Shown here piece after piece: positions 16,242 through 24,212 of a stretch of 64,000 bases of DNA. Position 1 is the stretch's first letter, and each line of letters begins with the position of its first letter. The notes under the pieces are model-generated. The model saw nothing but the letters and a program-made list of their open reading frames with translations, did not search any database and was not told the DNA's origin. The position numbers were made by a program, and so were the translations under genes. This DNA is from Streptomyces sp. NBC_00576 (GTDB taxonomy: Bacteria > Actinomycetota > Actinomycetes > Streptomycetales > Streptomycetaceae), in assembly GCF_036345175.1 (NCBI RefSeq), contig NZ_CP107780.1:4774001-4838000 (forward strand). Direction: 5' to 3'.

Positions 16242-16435
16242 TCGGGCACTCCGTTCTCGGCGTTCGACTCGAACCGGATGGGGCGGACGTCCCACATGCC
16301 GCCCCGCGCGTCCCGGTGGTACCCCTTGTGCCCCTCGTCCCGTACGCATGCCCCGGCCTCGCTGAAGATCGGGGCCCGGGAGAACATCGAGGCGCGGACC
16401 CTCCCGCACCTGGCAGCGGTCGTAACGCCGGTCAT
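16238..16435 (-). CDS. 65-aa small protein with Cys-GH-H motif
   Basis: Contains SEAGACVRDEGHKGYHRDAR, a Cys-x5-Gly-His-x3-His pattern seen in many short actinobacterial and phage proteins and compatible with metal binding. Second gene of the four-gene operon, with ATGA overlaps on both sides. I do not recognise a defined function. Confidence 0.65.
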   Translation of the reverse strand: MTGVTTAARCGRVRASMFSRAPIFSEAGACVRDEGHKGYHRDARGGMWDVRPIRFESNAENGVPE

Positions 16436-16908
16436 CGGGACCTCCCCCCGTCCAGCACGGAGTGAATGTCGCGGGTGTCGAAGCTGATCCGGAAGTCAGC
16501 GGCCAGCACCGCGACGGCGCGACGCCGCAACCGCACGGCTCGTTCGCGTGCCGTCCAATGGGGACGCACGCTCGCTGTACGAGGCACTGCGGCCACTTCG
16601 GAGGGCCGGACGTCAAGGTGCTCGGGCAGGTACGGCCGCGACAGGGCCGACGATGCTCCGTCGAGTGGCGCGCGGTCGGTGCTGTACGGGGAACGCGGGG
16701 TGACCAGATGCGCCACGAGGCGGCGTTGATCCTTCACGTCCTCGCTGGTCACGCTGGTTCGGCGTGGTTCAAGCGCCGCCTTACGCCGCCTACCGGTGGC
16801 AGGCAGGACCAAACACAGAATCAGCAGCGCTACTGGGCACAAGGCCCGGTGCAGTGCGACCGCGCTACGGTTGCGCACGTCGTCAACCTCCAGAGGGTTG
16901 GTGGCCAT
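16432..16908 (-). CDS. 158-aa protein with one membrane segment, first of a coupled small-gene operon
   Basis: Start ATG at 16908 (MATNPLEVDDVRNRSAVALH). One hydrophobic helix at about residues 20-36 (RALCPVALLILCLVLPATG) is followed by a very basic stretch and an Arg-rich C-terminal half ending SFDTRDIHSVLDGGRSR. I believe it is a conserved Streptomyces hypothetical that occurs opposite one-domain GntR genes, as here with the gene at 17044, but no function is known. Stop overlaps the next start (ATGA). A longer open frame to 17085 would cross the divergent promoter region and is not used. Confidence 0.6.
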   Translation of the reverse strand: MATNPLEVDDVRNRSAVALHRALCPVALLILCLVLPATGRRRKAALEPRRTSVTSEDVKDQRRLVAHLVTPRSPYSTDRAPLDGASSALSRPYLPEHLDVRPSEVAAVPRTASVRPHWTARERAVRLRRRAVAVLAADFRISFDTRDIHSVLDGGRSR

Positions 16909-17043
16909 GCCCCGGGGTGTTCGCGCACCGCCGGGGTCTCTGTTTCGTCGAGCCTTCACAGTAGTGCGTGACGTACCTAGATGCATCACGATGTAGCTAG
17001 AGCTAATAATGTGGACAGATGTACGACTGCCTAATGTCGAGTC
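16909..17043. promoter_or_regulatory. Divergent promoter with TAGCTAGAGCTA motif
   Basis: This AT-richer stretch separates the small-protein operon (-) from the GntR gene (+). It contains a TAGCTAGAGCTA near-palindrome near 16992 and an earlier ACCTAG half-site, a plausible GntR operator, then TGGACA and TAATGT before the ATG at 17044 as weak promoter boxes. Autoregulation by the GntR protein is inferred. Confidence 0.5.
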
Positions 17044-17322
17044 ATGAGTCTTGATCCGGAATCCGGGCGCCCTCTCTACGCACAACTCGCAGACGTACTC
17101 GAGGCGAGGATCACGAGCGGGGAGTACGCACCCGACCGCATGATCCCTACGCCTGCCTCGCTGGCCGATGAATACGGCATCGCCCAGATGACCGCCCGCC
17201 GCACGATGCGCGAACTCCGGGAACGCGGGCTGATCTACACAGTCCCCGGCAAGGGGTCGTACGTGCTGCCTGCCGACTCGAAGAGCGGCGAGACGGAGGA
17301 GAACGGCCAGAAAGGGGATTAG
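17044..17322 (+). CDS. One-domain GntR-family regulator (92 aa)
   Basis: A winged helix-turn-helix of the GntR family with only a short tail and no ligand-binding domain: PLYAQLADVLEARITSGEY, IPTPASLADEYGIAQMTARR and GLIYTVPGKGSYVLP. Such minimal GntR proteins are common on Streptomyces integrative elements and plasmids, like the KorSA type. It is divergent from the coupled small-protein operon and sits immediately before an integrase remnant, which favours an origin in an integrated mobile element. Confidence 0.85.
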   Translation: MSLDPESGRPLYAQLADVLEARITSGEYAPDRMIPTPASLADEYGIAQMTARRTMRELRERGLIYTVPGKGSYVLPADSKSGETEENGQKGD

Positions 17323-17371
17323 GTGGCAGCGGCGGGACTCACACCGCCATGCTGCCCGGCACGCATCCCCG

Positions 17372-17867
17372 ATGCAGCCCGACTACTTCGCCCGCAACGT
17401 CCGCACCATCCAGGTCCTCATCGACCGCGAGTCCATCATCACCGGAGCCGCCGCAGGCGGCGAACAGCCCTGGACGTACTACGACCTGGGCAGCGGCTAC
17501 TGCAGCTACGACTTCTTCGCCAAGTGCCCCCCACCGGCTGGCCCGCGCACGCTGCCCGTTCTACGTCCCCAAGGACTCCACCCGCGGCCAGCTCCTGGCC
17601 GTCAAGGACGGCATCGACCAGATGCTCGAACAGCTCGACCTGACCGACGCCGAACGCGAAGCCCTCGAAGGGGACAGCAAAGCGGTCACCACCCTTGCCG
17701 AACGCCTCGCCGACACCCCCACACCCGCCGGCCCAACCCCCAGAGAGCTCGGAACAACCAGCGGGTTCATTCCTCTGGCCCAGCTCACGAACACCCTCTC
17801 CGCGAAGACGCCGGGTCAGCGCGACATGCAAGATACCGATCGGAAATCTCCTGACTATCAGGAGTGA
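17372..17867 (+). pseudogene. C-terminal remnant of a large tyrosine integrase, frameshifted
   Basis: Frame one reads MQPDYFARNVRTIQVLIDRE, then YYDLGSGYCSYDFFAKC; after a run of six C near 17525-17531 the match continues in the next frame as PHRLARARCPFYVPKDSTRG, then LLAVKDGIDQMLEQLDLTDAE and ADTPTPAGPTPRELG. Together they form the Cys-rich C-terminal tail (CxYxFFxxCPHxxxCxxCxFYxPK) that I associate with approximately 700-residue site-specific tyrosine recombinases of actinobacterial mobile elements. The catalytic core (RHR-Y) is absent. One C deletion would restore the frame. The 3' end overlaps the NUDIX gene on the other strand. Confidence 0.72.
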
Positions 17868-18336
17868 AGGTCCACTGCTGCAGAGTCCGCCGCAGCTCGG
17901 ATTCGGTCAGCCACCCGTGCCAGGCCACCTCTCCCGAGTCGGGGGCGACGATCTCCGGAAGCACGGCATCGCACACCCCAAGCCAGTGAGGGCTGAGCCC
18001 ACCCCGGTTGAGGAACTTGAACCGAAGGCACACTGTCGCCCGCACCCCCAGCTCCTCACTGAGCTCGCGGGCAGCCGCCTGCTCATAAGACTCGCCGACT
18101 CCCGCAGCGCCCCCGACACCAAGTTCGTAGTGCCCTGGGAAACGGGACAGCTGCTCGGCACGCCGATGGACGAGAAAGCGACCTTGCCTATCGCGGCACA
18201 CCACCACGCCAACCCGGTGCAGCCAGCCCTCCCGGACGGCCTCCCTCCGGCTGACCACTCCCAGCACTCGGTCCTGAGCATCGACACGTTCCACGAGTTC
18301 ATCCACGACGCACACGGTCCCAGACACCACTGACAC
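17785..18336 (-). CDS. NUDIX hydrolase, isopentenyl-diphosphate isomerase-like (183 aa)
   Basis: The complete Nudix box GAAGVGESYEQAAARELSEE is at about residues 76-95, completed by LGV. The N-terminal ERVDAQDRVLGVVSRREA and GWLHRVGVVVCRDRQGR segments are those of the YfcD/Idi-like subgroup that hydrolyses nucleotide or coenzyme diphosphates. Several start codons are possible; a GTG at 18306 (VDELVERVD) would be closer to usual family starts than 18336. The gene's tail overlaps the integrase remnant. Metabolic substrate unknown. Confidence 0.88.
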   Translation of the reverse strand: MSVVSGTVCVVDELVERVDAQDRVLGVVSRREAVREGWLHRVGVVVCRDRQGRFLVHRRAEQLSRFPGHYELGVGGAAGVGESYEQAAARELSEELGVRATVCLRFKFLNRGGLSPHWLGVCDAVLPEIVAPDSGEVAWHGWLTESELRRTLQQWTFTPDSQEISDRYLACRADPASSRRGCS

Positions 18337-18424
18337 CCGACCGAAATGCCCAGAGGGTCAGGCCATTAGCCCGTCGGGCGAACTCCACTACACCGAACGA
18401 AAGGTCATGCTCCTGTCTCGATTC

Positions 18425-18680
18425 TCAATAACTTGCCATTTCTACGGACGCGCCGACCAGGCCGGTTCCCTTCAGGTCAGCGGCCTCCAGCCGGGCTTCG
18501 CCCAACGACAGGTCGCGCATCTCGCGTAAGACTCGCAACACCGGAACGAGACTGGTCTCCTTGGTCGCCAGGCGAAGCCGAGTGGACCCGTGCTCGGCCA
18601 GCAGTGCCTGCCTGACCTCTTCCGGGGCTGAGCCCGCGCCCATCTCGCACCACGCGTTGGGGCAGCCTTGCGGTGCCTTC
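18425..18680 (-). pseudogene. Fragment resembling a ribosomal L7/L12 C-terminal-like small protein
   Basis: The frame reads GCPNAWCEMGAGSAPEEVRQ, then TRLRLATKETSLVPVLRVLR and LSLGEARLEAADLKGTGL. The pattern V-x-V-LRxLREMxxLSLxEA is reminiscent of the L7/L12 C-terminal domain used by a family of short Streptomyces hypotheticals. It has no start codon or ribosome site of its own and joins directly, in a different frame, to the nuclease-like fragment upstream. Likely the product of a deletion that fused two genes. Confidence 0.5.
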
Positions 18681-19208
18681 GACCGCGTGATGGGGGTACT
18701 CGGGTGCCAGAGCCCTCTCGTAGACCGGCAGCGCGGAGGGGGTCAGCTCCTCCAGAGCGATGAGTTCCGGGCCGGCGTTGATCAGAGCTTCCGCGGTGCC
18801 TGCGGGATCGGCGTTCTCGTCGCTGACGTTGTGCTGGAGCGCCGTGATGTCGGGTGCGCCGGCGTCGCCGTCACTGGGGAGGAGCAGCCCGCCGAAGAGG
18901 TGTGCCCAGACGGCCACGGGGAGCAGCAGGGCCACCAGCGCGGTGGCCGAGCGGCGCAGCAGGGCCAGGACCAGGAGCATGGGGACGGCCAGGCCCAGCC
19001 AGGGGAGGAATGCCTCCACCAGGCTGCCCAGGTTGCCGACGGTGTTGGGCACGGCGGTGTGGAAGGCCAGCAGACCGGAAGTCAGCACGGCGAGCGACGC
19101 GAGAACACGCCCCCGCACCCAGGACGACCTGCCCTTGGCATCCGTGCCCCGCCGCAGCCGCCACCAGGGTGCCGCGGTCTCCGTTCGGGGCGCCTCGCCG
19201 CTGTTCAC
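18650..19208 (-). pseudogene. Truncated membrane endonuclease/exonuclease/phosphatase-family protein
   Basis: MNSGEAPRTETAAPWWRLRR begins a normal N-terminus with three hydrophobic helices at about 36-56, 69-84 and 88-109, then the beginning of the EEP fold (ITALQHNVSDENADPAGTAE, PELIALEELT). After HHAVEGT the sequence stops matching the family and the frame runs out through the L7/L12-like fragment. The active-site residues (late Asp-His, GDLN) are missing, so this is a non-functional remnant. Confidence 0.65.
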
Positions 19209-19214
19209 CTGTCT

Positions 19215-20108
19215 CTACGCGAACACCACAGTCCGCCGCCCGTTAAGCAGAATCCGCCGCTCCGCATGCCACTTGACAGCCCGCGCCAGCGCCTGGCACT
19301 CCACATCGCGCCCGATAGCGACAAGCTGGTCCGGCGTGACGTCGTGGGCGACGCGTTCGACCTCCTGCTCGATGATCGGGCCCTCGTCCAGGTCCGCCGT
19401 GACGTAGTGGGCCGTCGCGCCGATCAGCTTCACGCCTCGTGCATGCGCCTGGTGGTAGGGCTTCGCGCCCTTGAAGCTAGGCAGGAAGGAGTGGTGGATG
19501 TTGATGATCCGGCCGCTCAGGGCCTTGCACAGGTCGTCCGACAGGACCTGCATGTAGCGAGCCAGGACGACCAGCTCCACGTTCTCCGCGCGCACCAGCT
19601 CCAGCAGCTGCGTCTCCGCCTGGGCCTTCGTGTCCCTCGTCACCGGGATGTGGACGAAGGGGACGTCGTACGAGGCGACCAGTTCGGCGAAGTCCGTGTG
19701 GTTGGAGACGACCGCCGCGATGTCGACGGGGAGCGCGCCGATGCGGGCGCGGAAGAGGAGGTCGTTGAGGCAGTGGCCGAACTTGCTGACCATCAGGACG
19801 ACCCGCATGCGGTCCTCGGCCCGGTGGATCTGCCACTCCATGTGGAAGGCGTCACCGATCGCCGCGAAGCTCGCCCGTAGCTTCTCCACCGTCACCGGCG
19901 CCTCGCCCGAGAAGTGGACGCGCATGAAGAACAGTCCCGTGTCCCGGTCGCCGAACTGCTGGCTGTCCTCGATGTTGCAGCCGGTCATGAAGAGGTAGCT
20001 CGACACGGCGTGCACGATGCCCTGCTTGTCGGGGCAGGAGAGCGTGAGGACGTACTGCTCGTTGGGCTGCTCGGCGGGGGCCGCGGCTCGGCTGGACTGC
20101 TCGTTCAT
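19215..20108 (-). CDS. purU: Formyltetrahydrofolate deformylase (297 aa)
   Basis: Hydrolyses 10-formyl-tetrahydrofolate to formate and tetrahydrofolate, feeding formate to purine synthesis and balancing the one-carbon pool. An N-terminal ACT domain is at about 15-95 (YVLTLSCPDKQGIVHAVSSY) and a C-terminal formyltransferase fold follows: VLMVSKFGHCLNDLLFR, VVLARYMQVLS, the NIHHSFLPSFKGAKPYHQAH motif with catalytic Asn-His, and GATAHYVTADLDEGPI. Start ATG at 20108 (MNEQSSRAAA) rather than 20207. It marks the right edge of the accessory island and is core-genome in Streptomyces. Confidence 0.95.
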   Translation of the reverse strand: MNEQSSRAAAPAEQPNEQYVLTLSCPDKQGIVHAVSSYLFMTGCNIEDSQQFGDRDTGLFFMRVHFSGEAPVTVEKLRASFAAIGDAFHMEWQIHRAEDRMRVVLMVSKFGHCLNDLLFRARIGALPVDIAAVVSNHTDFAELVASYDVPFVHIPVTRDTKAQAETQLLELVRAENVELVVLARYMQVLSDDLCKALSGRIINIHHSFLPSFKGAKPYHQAHARGVKLIGATAHYVTADLDEGPIIEQEVERVAHDVTPDQLVAIGRDVECQALARAVKWHAERRILLNGRRTVVFA

Positions 20109-20206
20109 GCCGGACAGGGTCCCATATCCGTCTGGACCGGCCGACTTCCGTCCGCCACCCGGAACGCACCGGACCGACCACCCTGACGGAACCTCCGGAG
20201 GGAACA

Positions 20207-20232
20207 CCCGGACGGACCACCCGGACGGACCA
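20207..20232. repeat. Two tandem 13-base repeats upstream of purU
   Basis: CCCGGACGGACCA is repeated exactly twice, with decayed relatives upstream (ACCGACCACCCTGACGG). It lies in the short gap between purU and the SCO4402-family gene. Confidence 0.7.
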
Positions 20233-20240
20233 CCCGCGCC

Positions 20241-20741
20241 CTACGCCGAGCGCGTCAGTATCCGCAGTACCTCCAGCGTGCGCGGCGGCACGTCCGTCTC
20301 GTCGCCGTCGCTCGCCGCGAGGCGCACGTGGGCGTCCCGGGCCGCGCGGACCGCCTCCGGCCACCCGGCGTGGTCGAGATAGGCGGAGACGGGGGCGTCC
20401 GGGCCGACCTGGTGCATGATCCGCAGGACGCGGAGTACGGCGGTGTCGACGAGGGCGGCTTCCTGGGAGTCCCGGAAGATCGTGCCGACGTATTTCTCGG
20501 CGGACCAGCTGTCCAGCCAGGTGTCCTCGACCAGGCGGTACACGGCGTCGGTGACGTCCCCGTACCCGTCGACGCCGGCCAGCCAGACGTCCCGCTGGAA
20601 CACCGGATCGGAAAGCATGTGCAGCGCGGAGCGCACATTGCTGCGCCAGCGCCACCACGGCATGTCGTTGAGTGGCATGCCGCCCATGGTGAGGGAGCGA
20701 CGGCCGCGACGGGAAGAGTCTTCCGAACCTTGCACGGTCAT
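20241..20741 (-). CDS. SCO4402 family protein (166 aa)
   Basis: A conserved actinobacterial protein of unknown function: MPLNDMPWWRWRSNVRSALH, then FQRDVWLAGVDGYGDVTDAV, FRDSQEAALVDTAVLRVL and RILTRSA at the end. Helical, no signal or membrane segment. Its position next to purU is as I recall for S. coelicolor (SCO4402/SCO4403). The first 20 residues may not be translated; a start at MGGMPLND is equally possible. Confidence 0.8.
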   Translation of the reverse strand: MTVQGSEDSSRRGRRSLTMGGMPLNDMPWWRWRSNVRSALHMLSDPVFQRDVWLAGVDGYGDVTDAVYRLVEDTWLDSWSAEKYVGTIFRDSQEAALVDTAVLRVLRIMHQVGPDAPVSAYLDHAGWPEAVRAARDAHVRLAASDGDETDVPPRTLEVLRILTRSA

Positions 20742-20852
20742 CGATCGTACGTTCCCTTCGAAAATGAGATCAACACCCCCCGTAATTCACCTCCACGTCA
20801 CCAACTGTTGACCGAGGGTCACACGCGGGTTGGCTGTGTGACGGAATCGTGC

Positions 20853-22211
20853 ATGCCCATGACCGGCAGGCGACGCACCCGCAGCACCTTCCGCAACAAC
20901 CTCCGCAGCAACCTCACCCGATCCGGGGCCGGAGTCCGGGCCGTACGGTCCGTCGGCGCGCTGGCCGTGTGCGCGGCACTCGCCGCCGGCTGCGGGGTCG
21001 TCCCCGGGACCTCGGACGGCTCGGTCGGCGGCGACATCACCGTCATGACCTGGGCGCCGGAGAACACCGACGCGACCAACAAACCCGGTATGCCGGCCAT
21101 GGCGCAGGCGTACGCGCGCTGGATCAACGCCACGGGCGGCCTGAACGGGCGCAACCTCAAGGTCCTGACCTGCAACGATCACAACGAGCGGGTGGCAGCC
21201 GCAAAGTGCGCCCGGCGCGCCGCCGACGAGGACGTCGTCGCGGTCGTCGGCTCCTACAGCCAGTTCGGCGACGACTTCCTGGGCCCGCTGGCCTCCGCCG
21301 GAATCCCGTACATAGGCGGCTACGGCGTCACCAACGACGAGTTCACCAACCCGATGTCCTACCCCGTCAACGGCGGCTCGCCCGCCCTCCTCGCCGGTCT
21401 CGGCAAGGAACTCGCCACCGTCTGCGGCCCCGTCGCCCTGATCCGCCCCGACTCCATCGCGGGCGACCAGCTCCCCCAGCTCCTCGACTCCGGCCTGCGG
21501 GCGGGCGGCCACGCCCCGGCGCTGGACCAGCTGGCCGCCGAGGACGCCACCGAGTACGGGACGCAGACCAAGCTCGCCCTGGAACGGGCGACGCACACGG
21601 AAACCGGGAAGACCGGGACCGGGACCGGGACCGACGACGAGGGGTGTGTGGTGCCGGCGCTCGGGGACCGTACGAACACCTTCATGGACTCCTTCCGGCG
21701 CGACCGCCAGGACTACCCGGACGTGCGCACCGCCGCCGTGCTCGGCAGCGTCGACCAGACGGTGATCAACGCGAACGGCGGAAAGTCGGGCCCGTACGAG
21801 GACTCGTACATCACCGGCTGGTACCCGGCCGCCAGTGACGCCCGCTGGGACCCGATGAAGAAGGTCATCAGCGAAGAGGCATTCGGCGACAACCGCATCG
21901 ACCCGCAGGACGCGGGTGTGCAGACCACCTGGATCGCGTACACCGTCCTGAAGGCGGTCGTCGAGTCGCTGGAAGGGGGCGAGGTTTCCTCGCTCACCGT
22001 CCGGCGGGCCCTCGACGACGGCCTCCGGGTCCCCACCGGCGGCCTCACCCCGACGCTGCGCTGGCGCTTCGAGGACCTGCTCGCGGTGGTCGGCTTCCCG
22101 CGTCTGGTCAACACGCAGGTGACCCTCCAGATCGTCCGCGAGGGCCGGCTCGTCGCCGCCCGCAAGGGCTTCGTCGACACGTCGAAGCTGCTGGAGAGCG
22201 TGGAGGACTGA
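20853..22211 (+). CDS. ABC transporter substrate-binding lipoprotein, Leu/Ile/Val type (452 aa)
   Basis: MPMTGRRRTRSTFRNN is followed by a hydrophobic helix and lipobox ALAAGCG at about 47-53, so the mature protein would be lipid-anchored outside the membrane. The rest is a type-1 periplasmic-binding fold: ITVMTWAPENTDATNKPG, then YARWINATGGLNGRNLKVL and AVVGSYSQFGDDFLGPL. A GTG at 20838 is an alternative start. No permease or ATPase genes are adjacent, so it may be an orphan receptor or act with a distant system. A short GTGTGTGTD repeat-like insert (TGTGTGT) lies near residue 258. Confidence 0.88.
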   Translation: MPMTGRRRTRSTFRNNLRSNLTRSGAGVRAVRSVGALAVCAALAAGCGVVPGTSDGSVGGDITVMTWAPENTDATNKPGMPAMAQAYARWINATGGLNGRNLKVLTCNDHNERVAAAKCARRAADEDVVAVVGSYSQFGDDFLGPLASAGIPYIGGYGVTNDEFTNPMSYPVNGGSPALLAGLGKELATVCGPVALIRPDSIAGDQLPQLLDSGLRAGGHAPALDQLAAEDATEYGTQTKLALERATHTETGKTGTGTGTDDEGCVVPALGDRTNTFMDSFRRDRQDYPDVRTAAVLGSVDQTVINANGGKSGPYEDSYITGWYPAASDARWDPMKKVISEEAFGDNRIDPQDAGVQTTWIAYTVLKAVVESLEGGEVSSLTVRRALDDGLRVPTGGLTPTLRWRFEDLLAVVGFPRLVNTQVTLQIVREGRLVAARKGFVDTSKLLESVED

Positions 22212-22246
22212 CGAGCGGCCCCTCTCGGAGGGACCGCCGCGTCGGG

Positions 22247-24082
22247 TCAGAGCTGCGTGGACTGGCGCTCCGTCAGGCCGTACGACTTCGCGATCGTGTT
22301 CCACAGCTCGGCCGCCTTGGCCTTCTGTGTGGTGGCGATGCCGCTCTGCTGGTTGCCCTTCGCCGTCTGGCCCGACGTACGGGCCTGGCCCTTCTTGCAG
22401 CCGTTCTTGCCTGCCACCTGGTCGGCCCAGGCCGCGTAGTGGTTGTCGGCCGACTGGGACGCCTGCCACGCCTTGGTGAGGGCGGCGGTCAGCTGGGCGT
22501 GCTCGGGAAGCTTGTCGACGGGCAGCGAGGAGAGCCGGGTGACCAGCTCGCCGCGCTGCTGGGCCGCGCCGCGCAGGTCCGTGGCCGCCTGGCCGAGGTT
22601 GTTGCAGGACTTGACGTCCGCCACGGCCTTGATCACCGCGTCGCGGCTGTTGTTGCTGTCGGCGAGCAGCTTGTCCAGTTCGACGGCCTGCGCCTTGGCC
22701 GGGTCGGCGGCCGGCGCCTTGGACTCCTCCGGCGCGCCCGAGGTCGCCGCGACCGTCTTGTTGTCCGCGTCCTTGTCGCTGTCCCCGCCCCCGCTGCTCA
22801 GCAGGGCCCCGGCGCCGATCCCGAGCACGGCGATACCGACCCCGAGGGCCGCGATGACGGGCACCCGCGAGCGTCTCCGCCCGCCGTGGCTGTCGTCCAT
22901 GTCATGGGGGGCGGCCTGGAAGCCGTACGGGGCCTGCTGGGCGGCGTACGGAGGCTGCTGGGCGTAGGGCGGCACGGGGGCGGGCTGCTGTGGCTGGTAC
23001 GGCTGCTGGTGCTGCTGTGGCTGGACACGGGGCAGCTGCTGGGTGGCGCCGGCCGGTGCCTCGGCGCCGGGGCCGCTGCGGAAGAGGTTGTCGAAGTCGG
23101 CGGGCGGCTGACGGTCGTCGGTGCCGCCCGGGCGTATGCCGTACGACCCTCCGGGCACCGGCGGGATGTACTGGGTGGCGTCGGCGTCGGAACCGCCGGG
23201 GGCCGCCTGCGGTACGCGGCCCAGGTACGTGGTCGCCTCGGCGTGCGTCTCGGGCGGCAGCGCGCCGGGGCCCACCGGCGGCAGGAACTGCGTCGCCGCC
23301 TCGTTGACGTGCGGGGCGCCCGGAATGGGCGCGGGGCCGTGCGCCGCGACCGGCGGGAGGTACTGGGTGGCCGGGTCGGCGACCGGCCCGGGGGTGCCGG
23401 GAACGGGCGGTATGTACTGCGTCGCGCCGTCGTCGACGGGCGGCAGCGGAGCACCGGGCGCGGCGGCGTACGGGACGGCCGCACCGCCCTCGGGGGGCAG
23501 CGGGGCGCCACCGTACTGCCCGTACGGCTGAGGCGCCTGCTGCCCGTACTGCGGGGCCGCAGGCGGCAGCGGCGCGGACTCGGCACTGTGGGAGCCGTGC
23601 GCGGCATGCGGTACGGGGAGGGGGGCGCCCGGGGTCGGCTGGGCGCCGTAGCCGGGCTGCTGGGCCCAACCACCGGACGCGCGCGGGTCGTTGTCCCACG
23701 CCGGTGCCGACGGCGCCTGTTGCCCGGGCTGCTGCTGCGACTGCGGCTGCTGGGGGTGGAACTGGCCCTGCGCGCCCCACTGTTGGTGCTGCTGGGCGTC
23801 GGGCGGCGTCGGCCAGCCCTCGGCCGCATGAGGTTGGGCCTGAGGCTGTTCCTGAGCCTGGTGCTGAGCCTGGTGCTGGTTCATGTCCGGGCCCCAAGGC
23901 TGTCCCCATGCCTGACCACCGGTCGGGTTCGGGGCCGGGGGCGGCGCCGGGGCGGGAACCGGCCGGCCTGCGCTGCCCCCCGTCATACCCGGCAGCAGCG
24001 GTTCGCCGCCGTCGGAGGGCAGCACGATGCCTTCGCGCGCCACGCGCGGCGAGGGCTCCTCGCCCTGTCCACTCTGCGTCAC
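22247..24082 (-). CDS. Pro/Gln-rich single-pass membrane protein with ATQYIPPV repeats (611 aa)
   Basis: Start GTG at 24082 (VTQSGQGEEP) has TTGGAG six bases ahead and is preferred to an ATG at 24154. Residues 1-410 are disordered and rich in Pro, Gln, Ala and Gly. At least six short repeats of the form ATQYIPPV occur there: GATQYIPPVPG, PATQYLPPVA, AATQFLPPVG, ATTYLGRVP, DATQYIPPVPG, GATQQLPRV. A basic stretch GGRRRSRVP precedes one hydrophobic helix (VIAALGVGIAVLGIGAGALL) at about 430. The outside domain of about 160 residues has two Cys (SCNNLG, NGCKKG), probably a disulfide. The inside tail with Thr repeats could be a kinase/FHA docking platform; this is inference. Confidence 0.8.
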   Translation of the reverse strand: MTQSGQGEEPSPRVAREGIVLPSDGGEPLLPGMTGGSAGRPVPAPAPPPAPNPTGGQAWGQPWGPDMNQHQAQHQAQEQPQAQPHAAEGWPTPPDAQQHQQWGAQGQFHPQQPQSQQQPGQQAPSAPAWDNDPRASGGWAQQPGYGAQPTPGAPLPVPHAAHGSHSAESAPLPPAAPQYGQQAPQPYGQYGGAPLPPEGGAAVPYAAAPGAPLPPVDDGATQYIPPVPGTPGPVADPATQYLPPVAAHGPAPIPGAPHVNEAATQFLPPVGPGALPPETHAEATTYLGRVPQAAPGGSDADATQYIPPVPGGSYGIRPGGTDDRQPPADFDNLFRSGPGAEAPAGATQQLPRVQPQQHQQPYQPQQPAPVPPYAQQPPYAAQQAPYGFQAAPHDMDDSHGGRRRSRVPVIAALGVGIAVLGIGAGALLSSGGGDSDKDADNKTVAATSGAPEESKAPAADPAKAQAVELDKLLADSNNSRDAVIKAVADVKSCNNLGQAATDLRGAAQQRGELVTRLSSLPVDKLPEHAQLTAALTKAWQASQSADNHYAAWADQVAGKNGCKKGQARTSGQTAKGNQQSGIATTQKAKAAELWNTIAKSYGLTERQSTQL

Positions 24083-24212
24083 CGGGACTCCAACTAATGG
24101 GGGACCTTCGGAATCGTCGGTTAACGCTACCGGGTCCCCGGAATCCGATTCCACGCAGCACAGGACCAGACCACTCCCCCACCAGCCACTCAGCGTCCCA
24201 CTGTGTCTCCTG

